Source of the DNA: an uncultured bacterium
GTDB lineage: Bacteria; Verrucomicrobiota; Kiritimatiellia; PWTM01
Length of the DNA: 64,000 bases
Assembly: GCA_937139365.1 (NCBI GenBank)
Contig: CAKZPT010000108.1
Span: forward strand, 1 to 64,000
Direction: 5' to 3'
Shown: positions 20,554 through 30,471 of the stretch, in pieces
Position numbering within the stretch: position 1 is the stretch's first letter
Layout of the letters: every line of letters begins with the position of its first letter
Program-made: the position numbers and the translations under genes
The notes under the pieces: model-generated
What the model was told of the DNA's origin: nothing
What the model saw: only the letters and a program-made list of their open reading frames with translations
Databases searched by the model: none

Positions 20554-21582
20554 TCAGGAGGGAACGCCGCGTTCCCGCCGGCAAAAGTCCACCAACGCGT
20601 CCAGCCGACGACGCGCGGCGCCGGAATCTACCGACTCAGCCGCCCGGGCAACGGCCTCCCTCAGATCGCTGGCTAGGTCGGCGGCAAGGAGGGCGGCGGC
20701 GGCGTTGAGCAGCACGATGTCTCGACGCGGACCGCGGTCGCCCTCCAACACCCCCCGCAGGATCCGGGCGTTCGCGGGCGGGTCGCCGCCGGCCAGCTCG
20801 GCCGGGTCGCACCTGGGCAGACCTGCGTCCTCGGGCGTGACCTCGAATTGGCGGACGCCGTCGGGCGTCGCCTCCGCCACGCGGGAGGGCCCGGTCAGCG
20901 TCAGCTCGTCCAGCCCGTCCGATCCGTGGACGACCAACACGCGTTCGGCGCCGAGGTCCCGCGCGGCCCCCGCAAGGACCGGTACCATCGCCGGGTCGTA
21001 CACCCCCAGTACCCCGCGGCGGGCCCCGGCCGGGTTCGAGAGGGGGCCGAGCAGGTTGAAGACGGTGCGGATGCCGATCTCGCGGCGAGGCCCGATCGCG
21101 TGTTTCATCGCCGGATGCAGCAGCGGCGCGAACAGGAAGGCGATGCCCACCTCGGCCAGGCAGGCCTCGACGCGGGGCGGGGGCAGTTGGAGGTCAACGC
21201 CGAGTTCGGCCAGCACGTCGGCGCTACCGCAGGTGCTCGAGACACCACGGTTGCCGTGCTTGGCGACGATCGCGCCGGCGCCCGCGGCGACGAAGGCGGC
21301 GGTCGTCGAAATGTTGAACGTCCGCGCGCCGTCGCCGCCGGTGCCGCAGGTGTCCACCACCGGCCCGGCTGGGGCCCGGATGGCGGTGAACCGTTCGCGC
21401 ATCGCCTCGGCGCTGCCCGCGATGACGTCGGCGTCCTCGCCGCGGATGCGGAGGGCGATCAGGTACGCGGCGATCTGCGCCGGCGTGGCGGCGCCCTCCA
21501 TGATTTCGCGCATCACATCCCTCGCCTCGGCGCGGGTCGGGCGCCGGCCGGCGGCCAGCGCGGCAATCGCATCGCGGATCAT
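20554..21582 (-). CDS. trpD: anthranilate phosphoribosyltransferase
   Basis: VDTCGTGGDGARTFNISTTAAFVAAGAGAIVAKHGNRGVSSTCGSADVLAELGV; HPAMKHAIGPRREIGIRTVFNLLGPLSNPA. Confidence 0.95.
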   Translation of the reverse strand: MIRDAIAALAAGRRPTRAEARDVMREIMEGAATPAQIAAYLIALRIRGEDADVIAGSAEAMRERFTAIRAPAGPVVDTCGTGGDGARTFNISTTAAFVAAGAGAIVAKHGNRGVSSTCGSADVLAELGVDLQLPPPRVEACLAEVGIAFLFAPLLHPAMKHAIGPRREIGIRTVFNLLGPLSNPAGARRGVLGVYDPAMVPVLAGAARDLGAERVLVVHGSDGLDELTLTGPSRVAEATPDGVRQFEVTPEDAGLPRCDPAELAGGDPPANARILRGVLEGDRGPRRDIVLLNAAAALLAADLASDLREAVARAAESVDSGAARRRLDALVDFCRRERGVPS

Positions 21583-22751
21583 GCCGAATCTCCTCCGGCG
21601 GCCGGCGCCGCGCCGAGGCCGAACCGATGGTATTCCTCCAGCGCGTAGCGGTCGGTCATGCCGGCGACGTAATCGCACACAGTTCGCCAGAGCCCCTCCG
21701 CCTCGATCCGCGCACGCGCCTTCCGCCCCATGGTCTCAGGATGGTCGAGGTAATGCATGAACAGGCGGCGCATCATGCGGACCGCCTCAGCGTTCGCACC
21801 GGCGACGGTCGGATGAAAATAGACCCGCTGAAACAGAAACGCGTGCAGGGGGGCCAGCCAGGCCCGCATCGCATCGCTGTAGTCCACCAGCCGCACCGGC
21901 GCGTTCATCACGTCCGTCGGCGAGGCCGGCGCATGCCGCTCGAGTAGCCCGGCGCTGGTGCGGATGACGTCCTCCACCTGCAGGTCGAGCAGGTTGCGCA
22001 CCGCCATCCGCCGCCGGCGGTCGTCTGGCGCGCCGGCCCCGCGCCGCCGGGCGCGCGCATCGGCCTCCAACCAGATCTCCAGCTCCTGTAGGTCCGCTTC
22101 AGTGATCAGTCCGGCCTCCAGCGCGTCGTCCACGTCGTGGGCGTGGTAGGTGATGTCGTCGGCGAGGTCGGCGATCTGGGCCTCCAGCATCGGGCGCGGG
22201 CCGATCGGCCGGCCGTCGAGTTGCGTGCCAGGCGTGGCCGCCAGGTGTTTCCGGAGGCCGGCGCGGACCTCCCAGGTGAGGTTGAGACCTGGAAAATCTG
22301 GGTACTGCAGCTCCAGCAGCTCCAGCGCGCGGCAGGACTGGAGGTTGTGGTCGAACCCCCCCCAGTCGCGCATCAGCTCGTTCAGCGCCTGTTCGCCGCT
22401 GTGGCCGAACGGCGAGTGGCCGACGTCGTGGGCCAGCGCGATCGCCTCGACGAGGTCCTCGTTCGCTCCAAGGCAGCGGGCGATCGTGCGGCCGACGGCG
22501 GCCATCTCCATGGTGTGCGTGAGGCGGGTACGGTAGTGGTCGGCCGTGCCATTGACGAAAACCTGCGTCTTGTACTCCAGCCGGCGGAAGGGCCGCGAGT
22601 GAAGGACGCGGTCGCGGTCGCGCTGGAATTCCGTCCGCAGCTCGTGCGGGGGCTCCGGGTGCGCCCGGCCCGCCGACCGCGCGCTCCGGGCCGCCCATGG
22701 CGCCAGGCTTCGCTCCTCGGCCTCCTCCCACGCTCGACGTCCGCGCGTCAT
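21579..22751 (-). CDS. dgt: deoxyguanosinetriphosphate triphosphohydrolase (dGTPase family)
   Basis: RDRVLHSRPFRRLEYKTQVFVNGTADHYRTRLTHTMEMAAVGRTIAR; HDVGHSPFGHSGEQALNELM; HAHDVDDALEAGL. Confidence 0.95.
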   Translation of the reverse strand: MTRGRRAWEEAEERSLAPWAARSARSAGRAHPEPPHELRTEFQRDRDRVLHSRPFRRLEYKTQVFVNGTADHYRTRLTHTMEMAAVGRTIARCLGANEDLVEAIALAHDVGHSPFGHSGEQALNELMRDWGGFDHNLQSCRALELLELQYPDFPGLNLTWEVRAGLRKHLAATPGTQLDGRPIGPRPMLEAQIADLADDITYHAHDVDDALEAGLITEADLQELEIWLEADARARRRGAGAPDDRRRRMAVRNLLDLQVEDVIRTSAGLLERHAPASPTDVMNAPVRLVDYSDAMRAWLAPLHAFLFQRVYFHPTVAGANAEAVRMMRRLFMHYLDHPETMGRKARARIEAEGLWRTVCDYVAGMTDRYALEEYHRFGLGAAPAAGGDSA

Positions 22752-22967
22752 GGCGCCCTCAGCCTACCGTCTCCCCAGCCGGGCGGCAACGGCCCGTCGG
22801 CGGGACGCCGTGGCGTACGGCGGACGCACGTCCATGCGCCGCAATTCCGTGGCCGCCCTCGATCGGCGCCCCTCGTGCCCCATCTGTCGCGCTTGTCAGC
22901 GTGTCCCGGGAAGAGGTATACGGCAGACAATTTGTGCCGGCCACGGTCGGCCGTGGAGTGCGCCAAA

Positions 22968-23717
22968 GTGACGACACTCGTATGCCCATCGTGCAAGACC
23001 TCGCTGAGACTCAGGGATGGTTTTGTCCAGACGCTCAAGGAGTTCAAGTGCCTTCGTTGCGGGGCGATGATCCCCCTGCCCGCCGGGCCCGTGTCTCCGG
23101 AAACCTTATCCAGCTCGACCAAGCACATCGCAATCAAGCCAATCGTCCCCGAGGCTCCGCCTCCTGCGCCGGCCGCTCCGCCGCCCGCGGCGCCCTCCGA
23201 AGGGAAACCCCCGGCGGGGACCATCGCCATGCCCTGCGCGGGCTGTGGCCGCACAATGAATCTGCGGCCCGACCTTCTCGGGAAGAAAATCCGTTGCAAG
23301 CAATGCAACGCCATCACGCAAGTGCCCGCGGCCGCACCATCGACGAAGCCCCCTCCGGCGGCCGAAGCCAAACCTTCGCCACCTCCGTCCCCTCCACCCG
23401 CGGCGCCGGGCACGGTCGTCCTGCCCACTTCGCCTTCCGCCGAGCCGGCCGCTCCCCCCTCTACGCCGCCGGCCGACTTGGCGGCGTTGCGCCGCCGGGC
23501 CGAACAAGCGGAGACCGCCCTGCGCACCTTAGCGGGACAGCATGCGGTGGAGAAGGCCGCCCTTCAGCACGAGATCGAGGAACTGAAGAAGGCATTGGCC
23601 GCCGCCAAGGCCGCGCAGGCCGCGCCCGCTGCGGCGTTCGACGAATGGGCAGCCGAGGTCCGCCGACGGTTCGACGAGGACGTCGAACGCCTCCGACGAC
23701 GGCTGGCGGGCGGATAA
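22968..23717 (+). CDS. zinc-ribbon protein with Pro-rich linker and C-terminal coiled coil
   Basis: VTTLVCPSCKTSL..CLRCG; MPCAGCGRTMNLRPDLLGKKIRCKQCN; heptad-like C-terminus. Confidence 0.65.
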   Translation: MTTLVCPSCKTSLRLRDGFVQTLKEFKCLRCGAMIPLPAGPVSPETLSSSTKHIAIKPIVPEAPPPAPAAPPPAAPSEGKPPAGTIAMPCAGCGRTMNLRPDLLGKKIRCKQCNAITQVPAAAPSTKPPPAAEAKPSPPPSPPPAAPGTVVLPTSPSAEPAAPPSTPPADLAALRRRAEQAETALRTLAGQHAVEKAALQHEIEELKKALAAAKAAQAAPAAAFDEWAAEVRRRFDEDVERLRRRLAGG

Positions 23718-23819
23718 GGCCATCCGCCCGCGCCCGGCCTCGCAAGAGGTGCGGGCTCGTGAAGCGGCCGAGCGACGCCGCGCCATGAATTCCGCCCGGA
23801 CCCGTCGTATATTGACCGG

Positions 23820-25100
23820 ATGAGCGAGCCGGTGTGCCAGTGCGGAGACGTGCCGTTCCGGGTCGGCCGGACTTGGAATCCGGAACGTATCCGCGGCGAT
23901 TTCCCCGTTCTGAACCAGACGGTGCGGGGACGTCCGCTCGTCTACCTCGACAACGCGGCGACCAGCCAGAAGCCCTCGGCCGTCATCCAGGCCGTCTGTG
24001 CCTACTACGGGACCTGCAACGCCAACGTGCACCGGGCGTTTCACTACCTCGCCGCCGAGGCGACGCGGCGCTACGAAGAAGTGCGGCGCGCGGCGACGAC
24101 GTTCTTGGGTGCGGCCTCTCCCCGCGAAATCGTCTTCACGCGTGGCACCACCGAGGCGATCAACCTGGTCGCCGCCGGCTGGGCCCGGCGTCACCTGCGG
24201 CCGGGCGAGGCGATCGTGGTGACCGAGATGGAACATCACAGCAACCTCGTGCCCTGGCAGCTGGCGGCGGCGGCGACGGGGGCGCGGCTGCGCTTCGTGC
24301 CCGTCACGAGCCGGGGCGAGCTGGACCTCGAGGCCCTCGACCGCCATCTGGCCGACGGCGCGGCGCGGGTCGTCGCGGTGACGCATGCCTCGAACGTGCT
24401 GGGCACGGTCAATCCGGTGGCCGAGATCGCCCGCCGCGCCCACGCGGCCGGCGCGGTCTGCGTCGTAGACGGCGCCCAAAGCGCGCCGCATTTGCCGGTG
24501 TCGGTGCAAGAGATCGGCTGCGATTTTTACGCGTGCTCGGGCCACAAGATGTACGGTCCGACCGGCGTCGGCATCCTGTACGGCCGGTCGGCGCTGCTGG
24601 AGGAAACGGACCCCCTGCTCGGCGGCGGGGAGATGATCGAGCGGGTGGAACTGGAGTACTCCACATGGGCCGAGATCCCCCACCGTTTCGAGGCCGGCAC
24701 GCCGAACATCTCGGCGGTCATCGGCCTCGGGACGGCGTTGGACTATCTCGAGAGCCTCGGCCGGCCGGCGATCGCGGAGTGCGAGGGCCGGCTGACCCGG
24801 TACGCGCTGGACCTCCTGCGCGCGACGCCTGGCCTGCGGGTGTTCGGCGACGCCCCAGAACGCGTCGGCGTGATCTCCTTTGAGGTCGAGGGCGTTCATC
24901 CGCACGACCTGGCGCAATTTCTCGACACGGAGGGCATCGCCACGCGGGCCGGGCACCTGTGCTGCCAGCCGCTGATGCGGCGGCTCGGCGTGCCGGCCGT
25001 CAGCCGCGCCAGCCTGGCGCTCTACAACTTGCCAGAGGAAATGAACCGGCTGGTTGACGCCATCGGTCGGGCCCGGGAGTATTTTCGCCGTGGAGCTTGA
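23820..25100 (+). CDS. sufS: cysteine desulfurase, SufS type
   Basis: YLDNAATSQKPSAVIQAV; TRGTTEAINLVAAGW; GHKMYGPTGVGILYG; GIATRAGHLCCQPLMRRLG. Confidence 0.96.
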   Translation: MSEPVCQCGDVPFRVGRTWNPERIRGDFPVLNQTVRGRPLVYLDNAATSQKPSAVIQAVCAYYGTCNANVHRAFHYLAAEATRRYEEVRRAATTFLGAASPREIVFTRGTTEAINLVAAGWARRHLRPGEAIVVTEMEHHSNLVPWQLAAAATGARLRFVPVTSRGELDLEALDRHLADGAARVVAVTHASNVLGTVNPVAEIARRAHAAGAVCVVDGAQSAPHLPVSVQEIGCDFYACSGHKMYGPTGVGILYGRSALLEETDPLLGGGEMIERVELEYSTWAEIPHRFEAGTPNISAVIGLGTALDYLESLGRPAIAECEGRLTRYALDLLRATPGLRVFGDAPERVGVISFEVEGVHPHDLAQFLDTEGIATRAGHLCCQPLMRRLGVPAVSRASLALYNLPEEMNRLVDAIGRAREYFRRGA

Positions 25101-25518
25101 CGACCTGTACCAAGAGGTGTTGCTCGACCACTACCGCCACCCGCGCGGCGCCGCGCCGGTCTCCGACCGTGAACTGGTGATGGAGGAGGTCAATCCGGCG
25201 TGCGGCGACCACCTCCGGCTGGCGTTCGAGCTGCGGGACGGCCACGTGGTGCAGGTCCGGCACGAAAGCCGCGGGTGCGCCATCTCCATAGCCTCGGCCT
25301 CGATCATGGCGGCGTTCGTAGAGGGCCGCACTCCGGCCGAGATCCGCGCGGCGGCCGACGGCGTGATCGCAATGATGCGAGGGGAGTCGGATCTGCCCGC
25401 CGACGGGCCGGAGGACCTTGCCGCGCTCGCGGGGGTGCGGCAGTTTCCGATGCGCATCAAGTGCGCAACGATGTGCTGGCACGCGATGAAGGCGGCGCTC
25501 GACCGGCAGGACGCCTAA
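25090..25518 (+). CDS. sufU: SufU-type Fe-S cluster assembly scaffold/sulfurtransferase
   Basis: LDDLYQEVLLDHYRHPR; NPACGDHLRL; SRGCAISIASASIMAAFVEGR; MRIKCATMCWHAMKAAL; downstream of sufS. Confidence 0.95.
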   Translation: MELDDLYQEVLLDHYRHPRGAAPVSDRELVMEEVNPACGDHLRLAFELRDGHVVQVRHESRGCAISIASASIMAAFVEGRTPAEIRAAADGVIAMMRGESDLPADGPEDLAALAGVRQFPMRIKCATMCWHAMKAALDRQDA

Positions 25519-25981
25519 CGTTTCGCGGCCGCCAGACCCAAACCCGCAGACGGCGCCGCCCCCATTCCTCCGCCTCGCGATGGGATGCGAAGAAAAGATC
25601 AATCCGCCGGCCCCGGATCGCTCCACCCGTGTCCTCCACCCGCCCCCAGCCGTATCCCGGCACGTACAGGACCGTCCCGAACGGCAACACCGCGGGGTCC
25701 GCGGCCACCGTGCCGGGCCGCGCCCGCACTCCGCTGGCGGTGACGCCCACGGCCTTGGGGCGCCCGGCCAGCGGGCCGCGGGCGATCACCGGCCGGCCCC
25801 ACCAGGTCCGCCGCCAATTGCAGCAGCGGCCGCACGGGCAGTAGCCGGTCGCCTCGACCTCCAGCCACTCCGGCGCGCCCACAGGGCCGCCGGGCGGCGG
25901 ACCATACCGGCCGGGCGTCGCGCATCCGGCAGCCGCCGCGGCCGCAAGAACCGCCAACACCCGGTTGCGTTTGCGCCTCAT
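25457..25981 (-). CDS. lipoprotein with 3D (double-psi beta-barrel) domain
   Basis: Lipobox-like LAAAAAAGC; ATGYCPCGRCCNW...GVTASGVRARPGTVAADPAVLPFGTVLYVPGYGWGRVEDTGGAIRGRRIDLFF; overlaps sufU 3' end convergently. Confidence 0.85.
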   Translation of the reverse strand: MRRKRNRVLAVLAAAAAAGCATPGRYGPPPGGPVGAPEWLEVEATGYCPCGRCCNWRRTWWGRPVIARGPLAGRPKAVGVTASGVRARPGTVAADPAVLPFGTVLYVPGYGWGRVEDTGGAIRGRRIDLFFASHREAEEWGRRRLRVWVWRPRNVRRPAGRAPPSSRASTSLRT

Positions 25982-26040
25982 GCGCGATACAGGTGAACAA
26001 ACGTGGCACACGGCCGTCCATATCACAAGGAGCGCTTCGC

Positions 26041-26529
26041 ATGAACCGTGGGCTTGTCCTCGCGTTGTTGGTCGCGGCGCTGACCGCCGCGACTTCGGCC
26101 GCCCCGCCGGAGACGATGAGCGTCCAGGTCCGGTCGGGCCAGGTCCGCGCGTCCGCTTCGTTTCTGGCCCCCGTGATCGCGGAGGCCCCCTACGGGGCCG
26201 CGATGGCAGTCGAGCAAAGGTCGCCACCGTGGGCCCGCGTGCGGCTGGCCGACGGCCGGACGGGCTGGATGCACGAGTCCGCCCTCACCCGCGAACGCCT
26301 GCAGTTGAAGGCCGGCTCCGCCGATGTCGCCGCCGGTGCCCGCGCGGGCGAGGTGGCGCTCGCGGCCAAGGGGTTCACGCAACAGGTGGAAAAGGAATAC
26401 CGCCAGCAGAACCCCGCGTTGCAGTTCGGGTGGGTGGACCGAATGGAGACCTGGGCGGTCACGCCAGCCGAGGCGGCGGCGTTTCTGAAGGCCGGGCGCG
26501 TGACGCCCGCCGGGGGGGACACACGATGA
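26041..26529 (+). CDS. secreted SH3-like domain protein
   Basis: Signal peptide then MSVQVRSGQVRASASFLAPVIAEAPYGAAMAVEQRSPPWARVRLADGRTGWMHESAL. Confidence 0.8.
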   Translation: MNRGLVLALLVAALTAATSAAPPETMSVQVRSGQVRASASFLAPVIAEAPYGAAMAVEQRSPPWARVRLADGRTGWMHESALTRERLQLKAGSADVAAGARAGEVALAAKGFTQQVEKEYRQQNPALQFGWVDRMETWAVTPAEAAAFLKAGRVTPAGGDTR

Positions 26530-27461
26530 ACTCGCGATCCTTCGTCCGCCATCTCGCCTTTCTTCTCCGGCCCCCCGTCGCGGCCGTCGCGCCGCTGCTG
26601 GCGGGCTGCCAGACGGTGAAAGTCGTCAGCGAGGGCGTCGCCGCGGTCGGCGTCGCCACCGGCCAGATCACGGAAGAGCAGGCGCAGTCGATCGTCCGCA
26701 CCGGCGAGTCGCTCGGTTCCGCGATGGAACAGCTGACGCCCGAAAACGAGTACTGGATCGGCCGCGCCGTCACCGCGACGATCCTCGCCCGCCACCCCGC
26801 ATACGACCGCTCCGACCTGAACCGCTACGTCAACCTGGTCGGGCAGTCGCTGGCGCTCTATTCCGACCGGCCGGAGACCTTCGGCGGGTACCGGTTTCTG
26901 GTGCTCGACTCGGACGATATCAACGCCTTCGCCGGCCCCGGCGGTCTGATCACCGTGACCCGCGGCATGCTGCGGCTGTGCCGCACGGAGGACGAGCTGG
27001 CCGCGGTGTTGGCGCACGAAATCGGCCACGTCGCCCACCGCCACGGCCTGAAGGCCATCAAGAAGAGCCGGTGGACTGGCGCGTTCACGACCATCGTCGT
27101 CGAGGCCGGCAAGCAATTGGGCGGCGCCGACCTGGCCGAGGCGGTACGGGCGTTCGAGGGGGCGATCGGCGACGTCACCCAAACCCTGGTCAACAGCGGC
27201 TACGGCCGCGCCGCCGAGCGCGAGGCCGACGCCGCGGCGGTGCGCATGCTGCGCCGCGCTGGCTACGACCCACATGCGCTGATCGCCATGCTGGAAGAGA
27301 TGGACCGCCGGCTGAAGCCGGGCGGACTCGACTTCGCCAAAACCCATCCCGATCCGACCGACCGCATCCGGGAGGTCCGCAGCCTGATCGGCGGCCTTGC
27401 TTCCGTGCCGCCGCCGGCCGAGCGCCAGGCCCGTTTTGCCGCGGTCATGCGCGGCGTGTGA
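26526..27461 (+). CDS. M48-family metalloprotease lipoprotein
   Basis: LLAGC lipobox; LAAVLAHEIGHVAHRHGLK (HExxH); EREADAAAVRMLRRAGYDP; KTHPDPTDRIREVR. Confidence 0.93.
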   Translation: MNSRSFVRHLAFLLRPPVAAVAPLLAGCQTVKVVSEGVAAVGVATGQITEEQAQSIVRTGESLGSAMEQLTPENEYWIGRAVTATILARHPAYDRSDLNRYVNLVGQSLALYSDRPETFGGYRFLVLDSDDINAFAGPGGLITVTRGMLRLCRTEDELAAVLAHEIGHVAHRHGLKAIKKSRWTGAFTTIVVEAGKQLGGADLAEAVRAFEGAIGDVTQTLVNSGYGRAAEREADAAAVRMLRRAGYDPHALIAMLEEMDRRLKPGGLDFAKTHPDPTDRIREVRSLIGGLASVPPPAERQARFAAVMRGV

Positions 27462-27546
27462 GCTTCCTGTTCGCGGGGCGTTTGCGCTTGCGGCGCGCGC
27501 ACGACTCGCGGATACTTCGCGCGTACCGGTTGCCTGAACCGCCGCG

Positions 27547-29064
27547 ATGACCGCAGGCTCCAGCCCTCCGGCCCATGCGTCCACCGGCACCTCCGCCGCT
27601 CGAGACCGGTTAAACGCCTGCCTCCGCCAACCGGAGGGCGTGTTCCCCGCCCGGTGGAGCGCCAGTTGCACGGCTGCGGACGGAGGCGGCGAGGCGGACC
27701 TCAACGAGCTCCTTCCTCTATGCGTCGTGTGGACCGACTGGTCGCCCGACGTGGCGCGGGAACTGGTGCTTTCCGCGCTTGCGGCCCAGCACCCGGACGG
27801 CTCGTTTCCCCGCCGCATCCGCAGCGACGGCTACGTGACGGCCGCCCATCCGCCATGGCCGCTGCTCGCTCAGGCTGCCGACACGGCTGCCGGCGAAATT
27901 CCCCCGCCCGATTTCGTGGCCGAGGTGCTGCCCGCCCTCGAGCGGTATCTGGACTGGGCGCTTCACCGATATGTCCCACCCGACGGAGTTCCCCGCTGGC
28001 CCAGGCCCGACGAGGCGTGGTTGCCGGAGGTGTGGTCCGCCGATCTGAGGCCGGTGGATCTGACGGCGATGCTGACGGCTGAGCTCGAGGCCGGCGCGGC
28101 GCTGGCCGAACGCTGTCACGCCGGCGGCGTGTTCGCCGCCCGTTTCGGCGCCGCCCTTGCTGCGCTCCGGCGGACGCTCGAACAGTTCCACTTCGACCCC
28201 GCGACCGGACTCTATCTCGACCGCGATGCCGGCGGCCGGCCGGCCAGCCGGCGAACGGTGTCCGTGTTCACCCCGCTGTGGACGCGTGGCCTCTCCGAAG
28301 CCCGCCGACGGCGCATCGAGCGCGAGCTGGAGGTCTGGCCGGCCCCCGAAGACGGCGGCCTTCCCCTTTGGGAGCCATGGCCGGACGATCCCGCGCCGCC
28401 GCCGTCGTCGGCCCTGCACCAAGCCGTGCTGCTCGCCGGCCTGCGGTGCGCCGGTTCGGCAACAGTCGCGGGCCTAGGCCCGGCGCAGCCGATGGCCTCT
28501 GCCGAGGCCATGGCGGCCGCGCTTCTGGTCCGACCGCCGATCCGCCGCGCATCCATCTTTTCCTCCCGTCCGTGGGCCCGCCCGCTGGCCCTCTCCGCCG
28601 CCGCCCTCGGCCTGGTGGCGCTGGCGGGCACCGGATGGTACATGGTCCGCCGACCCTCGCTTCCGGGCGCCACCGGCGAGGTGCTGCTCAACATGGCCCA
28701 GCAGCGCCACCGCGCCGGCCAGCCCGACGAGGCGATCAGGATTTATCGGCGGTTTCTCGCGCTCTCAGGCTCGACCAGCGGCACCGTCCGCGTGTTGCTG
28801 GGCAATGCGTTCTACCGGGCCGGCCGGTACCGCGAGGCGGAGGCGGAATACCGCGCCGCGATGGCCGAGGAGGTCAGCTCCCTCCACGCCCTCTACAATC
28901 TCGGCCTGGCGCTGCATCACCAGGGACGCAACGCCGAGGCCGCCGACGCGTTTGAAAAATTCGCCGCAACCTACCGCGTGGACTACCCCGAACTCGCCAG
29001 CCGGGCCCGGGTGGCCCTGAACATCATCCGCGGACAGCCGATCGAATTCAACGATATCCCCTAA
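27547..29064 (+). CDS. fusion: (alpha/alpha)6 glucosidase-like domain, TM helix, TPR repeats
   Basis: LVLSALAAQHPDGSFPRRIRSDGYVTAAHPPWPLL...DAWLPE-type core; TM LALSAAALGLVALAGTGWYMV; TPR AGRYREAEAEYRAAMAEEVSSLHALYNLGLALHHQGRNAEAADAFEKFA. Confidence 0.65.
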   Translation: MTAGSSPPAHASTGTSAARDRLNACLRQPEGVFPARWSASCTAADGGGEADLNELLPLCVVWTDWSPDVARELVLSALAAQHPDGSFPRRIRSDGYVTAAHPPWPLLAQAADTAAGEIPPPDFVAEVLPALERYLDWALHRYVPPDGVPRWPRPDEAWLPEVWSADLRPVDLTAMLTAELEAGAALAERCHAGGVFAARFGAALAALRRTLEQFHFDPATGLYLDRDAGGRPASRRTVSVFTPLWTRGLSEARRRRIERELEVWPAPEDGGLPLWEPWPDDPAPPPSSALHQAVLLAGLRCAGSATVAGLGPAQPMASAEAMAAALLVRPPIRRASIFSSRPWARPLALSAAALGLVALAGTGWYMVRRPSLPGATGEVLLNMAQQRHRAGQPDEAIRIYRRFLALSGSTSGTVRVLLGNAFYRAGRYREAEAEYRAAMAEEVSSLHALYNLGLALHHQGRNAEAADAFEKFAATYRVDYPELASRARVALNIIRGQPIEFNDIP

Positions 29065-29169
29065 AGCGGCCGCGCTTAGCGGCGGCCGAATCCCGCGACG
29101 GAAACCAGCGGCGAGGACAGCTCCGCACGCTCCGTTGAAGCCCCTCCGCCGGCGGACTACGATCCGCTC

Positions 29170-30471
29170 ATGAAGGTCGCGTGGCTGACGCCCGGATCGG
29201 GCGACCGTTTCTTTTGTCAGAACTGCCACCGCGACTTCGCGCTCGCGCGCGCCCTCGGTCGGAAGGGAGTCCAGGTGGCGATCGTACCGCTCTATCTGCC
29301 GCTGGACGTCCGATCGCTGGAGGGCCTGACTTGTGCCCCGCTGCAGTTCGGCGCGCTGCGCGTCTATCTGGAACAGCGGTGCCCCCCCCTCGCCCGCCGC
29401 TGCCCGTGGCTGCTTCGGATGCTCGATCGGCCGGCGCTCTTGCGCGTCGCCGCACGCCGGGCCGGGACCGCCAGCGCCGCGAACCTCGCCGACCTGACGC
29501 TCTCCATGCTGCGCGGCGAGGACGGCCGCCAGGCGGCGGAACTCGATCGCCTTATCGAATGGTTGCAGGGCTAATTTCCTCCCGACATCGCGGTCCTCTC
29601 GAACGCCCTGCTCCTGGGCGCCGCCGGACCGATGCGGCGGCGGGCTGGCGCGGCCGTCGTCTGCCTGCTGCAAGACGAGGACGTCTGGCTCGACGCCCTG
29701 CCGCCGACGCTGCGTTCGGAGGCCGAAACGGAGCTCGCCCGCCGGGCGGCGGACGCGGATCGGCTGATCGCCATCACACGCACCTACGCTGATCGGATTT
29801 CACGCCGCCTGGCCCTGCCGGCCAACCGGGTGGCCGTGGTGCCGCCCGTTATCCAGCCCCCTCCGGGCCCGCCCGCCCCCCTGCCCGACCGGCCGCCAGT
29901 CCTCGGCTACTACGCCCGCCTGATCGCCGACCGCGGCCTCGACGACGCGGCCTGGCGGCTCCTACGCCACGAACCGGGCCTGGCCGCGCTGCGCCTGCGG
30001 CTCGGCGGCGGCGCGGCGGCCAATGACCGGCCGCACTTGCGCCGCCTCCTCCGTTCGTTCACCGCCGCGGAACGCGCCGGCTCCATCGTCGAAACGGACC
30101 ACGATCACGCGCGGCGCTGGGAGTTTTATCGCGCGATCAGCGTCCTCTCGACCCCGGCCCGCGTCGAGGACGGCGGGGGGTTGCAGTCGCTGGAGGCCAT
30201 GGCCCTCGGCGTGCCCGTCGTCCAGCCGGACCGGGGCGCCTTCGGCGAGATCGTGCGGCAGACCGGCGGCGGCCTCGTCTACTTTCCCCAGACGCCCGAG
30301 GCCTTGGCCGCCGCCCTCGCGCCGCTGCTGTGGGAACCCGAACGCCTGCGCGAACTGGGACGCATCGGCCGCGCCGCCGTGGCGGGAATGTGCGACCCGA
30401 ACGTCGTGTCCGCCTCGTGGCTTGCGGAATTCGAAGCTGCGATTTCTACCCGGAGAAGCGACCGCGCGTGA
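29170..30471 (+). pseudogene. glycosyltransferase (GT4-like) interrupted by a single in-frame TAA (29572-29574)
   Basis: ORFs 29170..29574 and 29632..30471 share one frame; reads ...RLIEWLQG[stop]FPPDIAVLSNALLLGAAG; C-terminal SVLSTPARVEDGGGLQSLEAMALGVPVVQPDRGAFGEIV typical of GT4. Confidence 0.85.

Noticed and set aside
20554-21582. trpD-like gene as a novel phosphorylase outside a trp operon
   Set aside because: Motifs match canonical TrpD closely; dispersed trp genes are common
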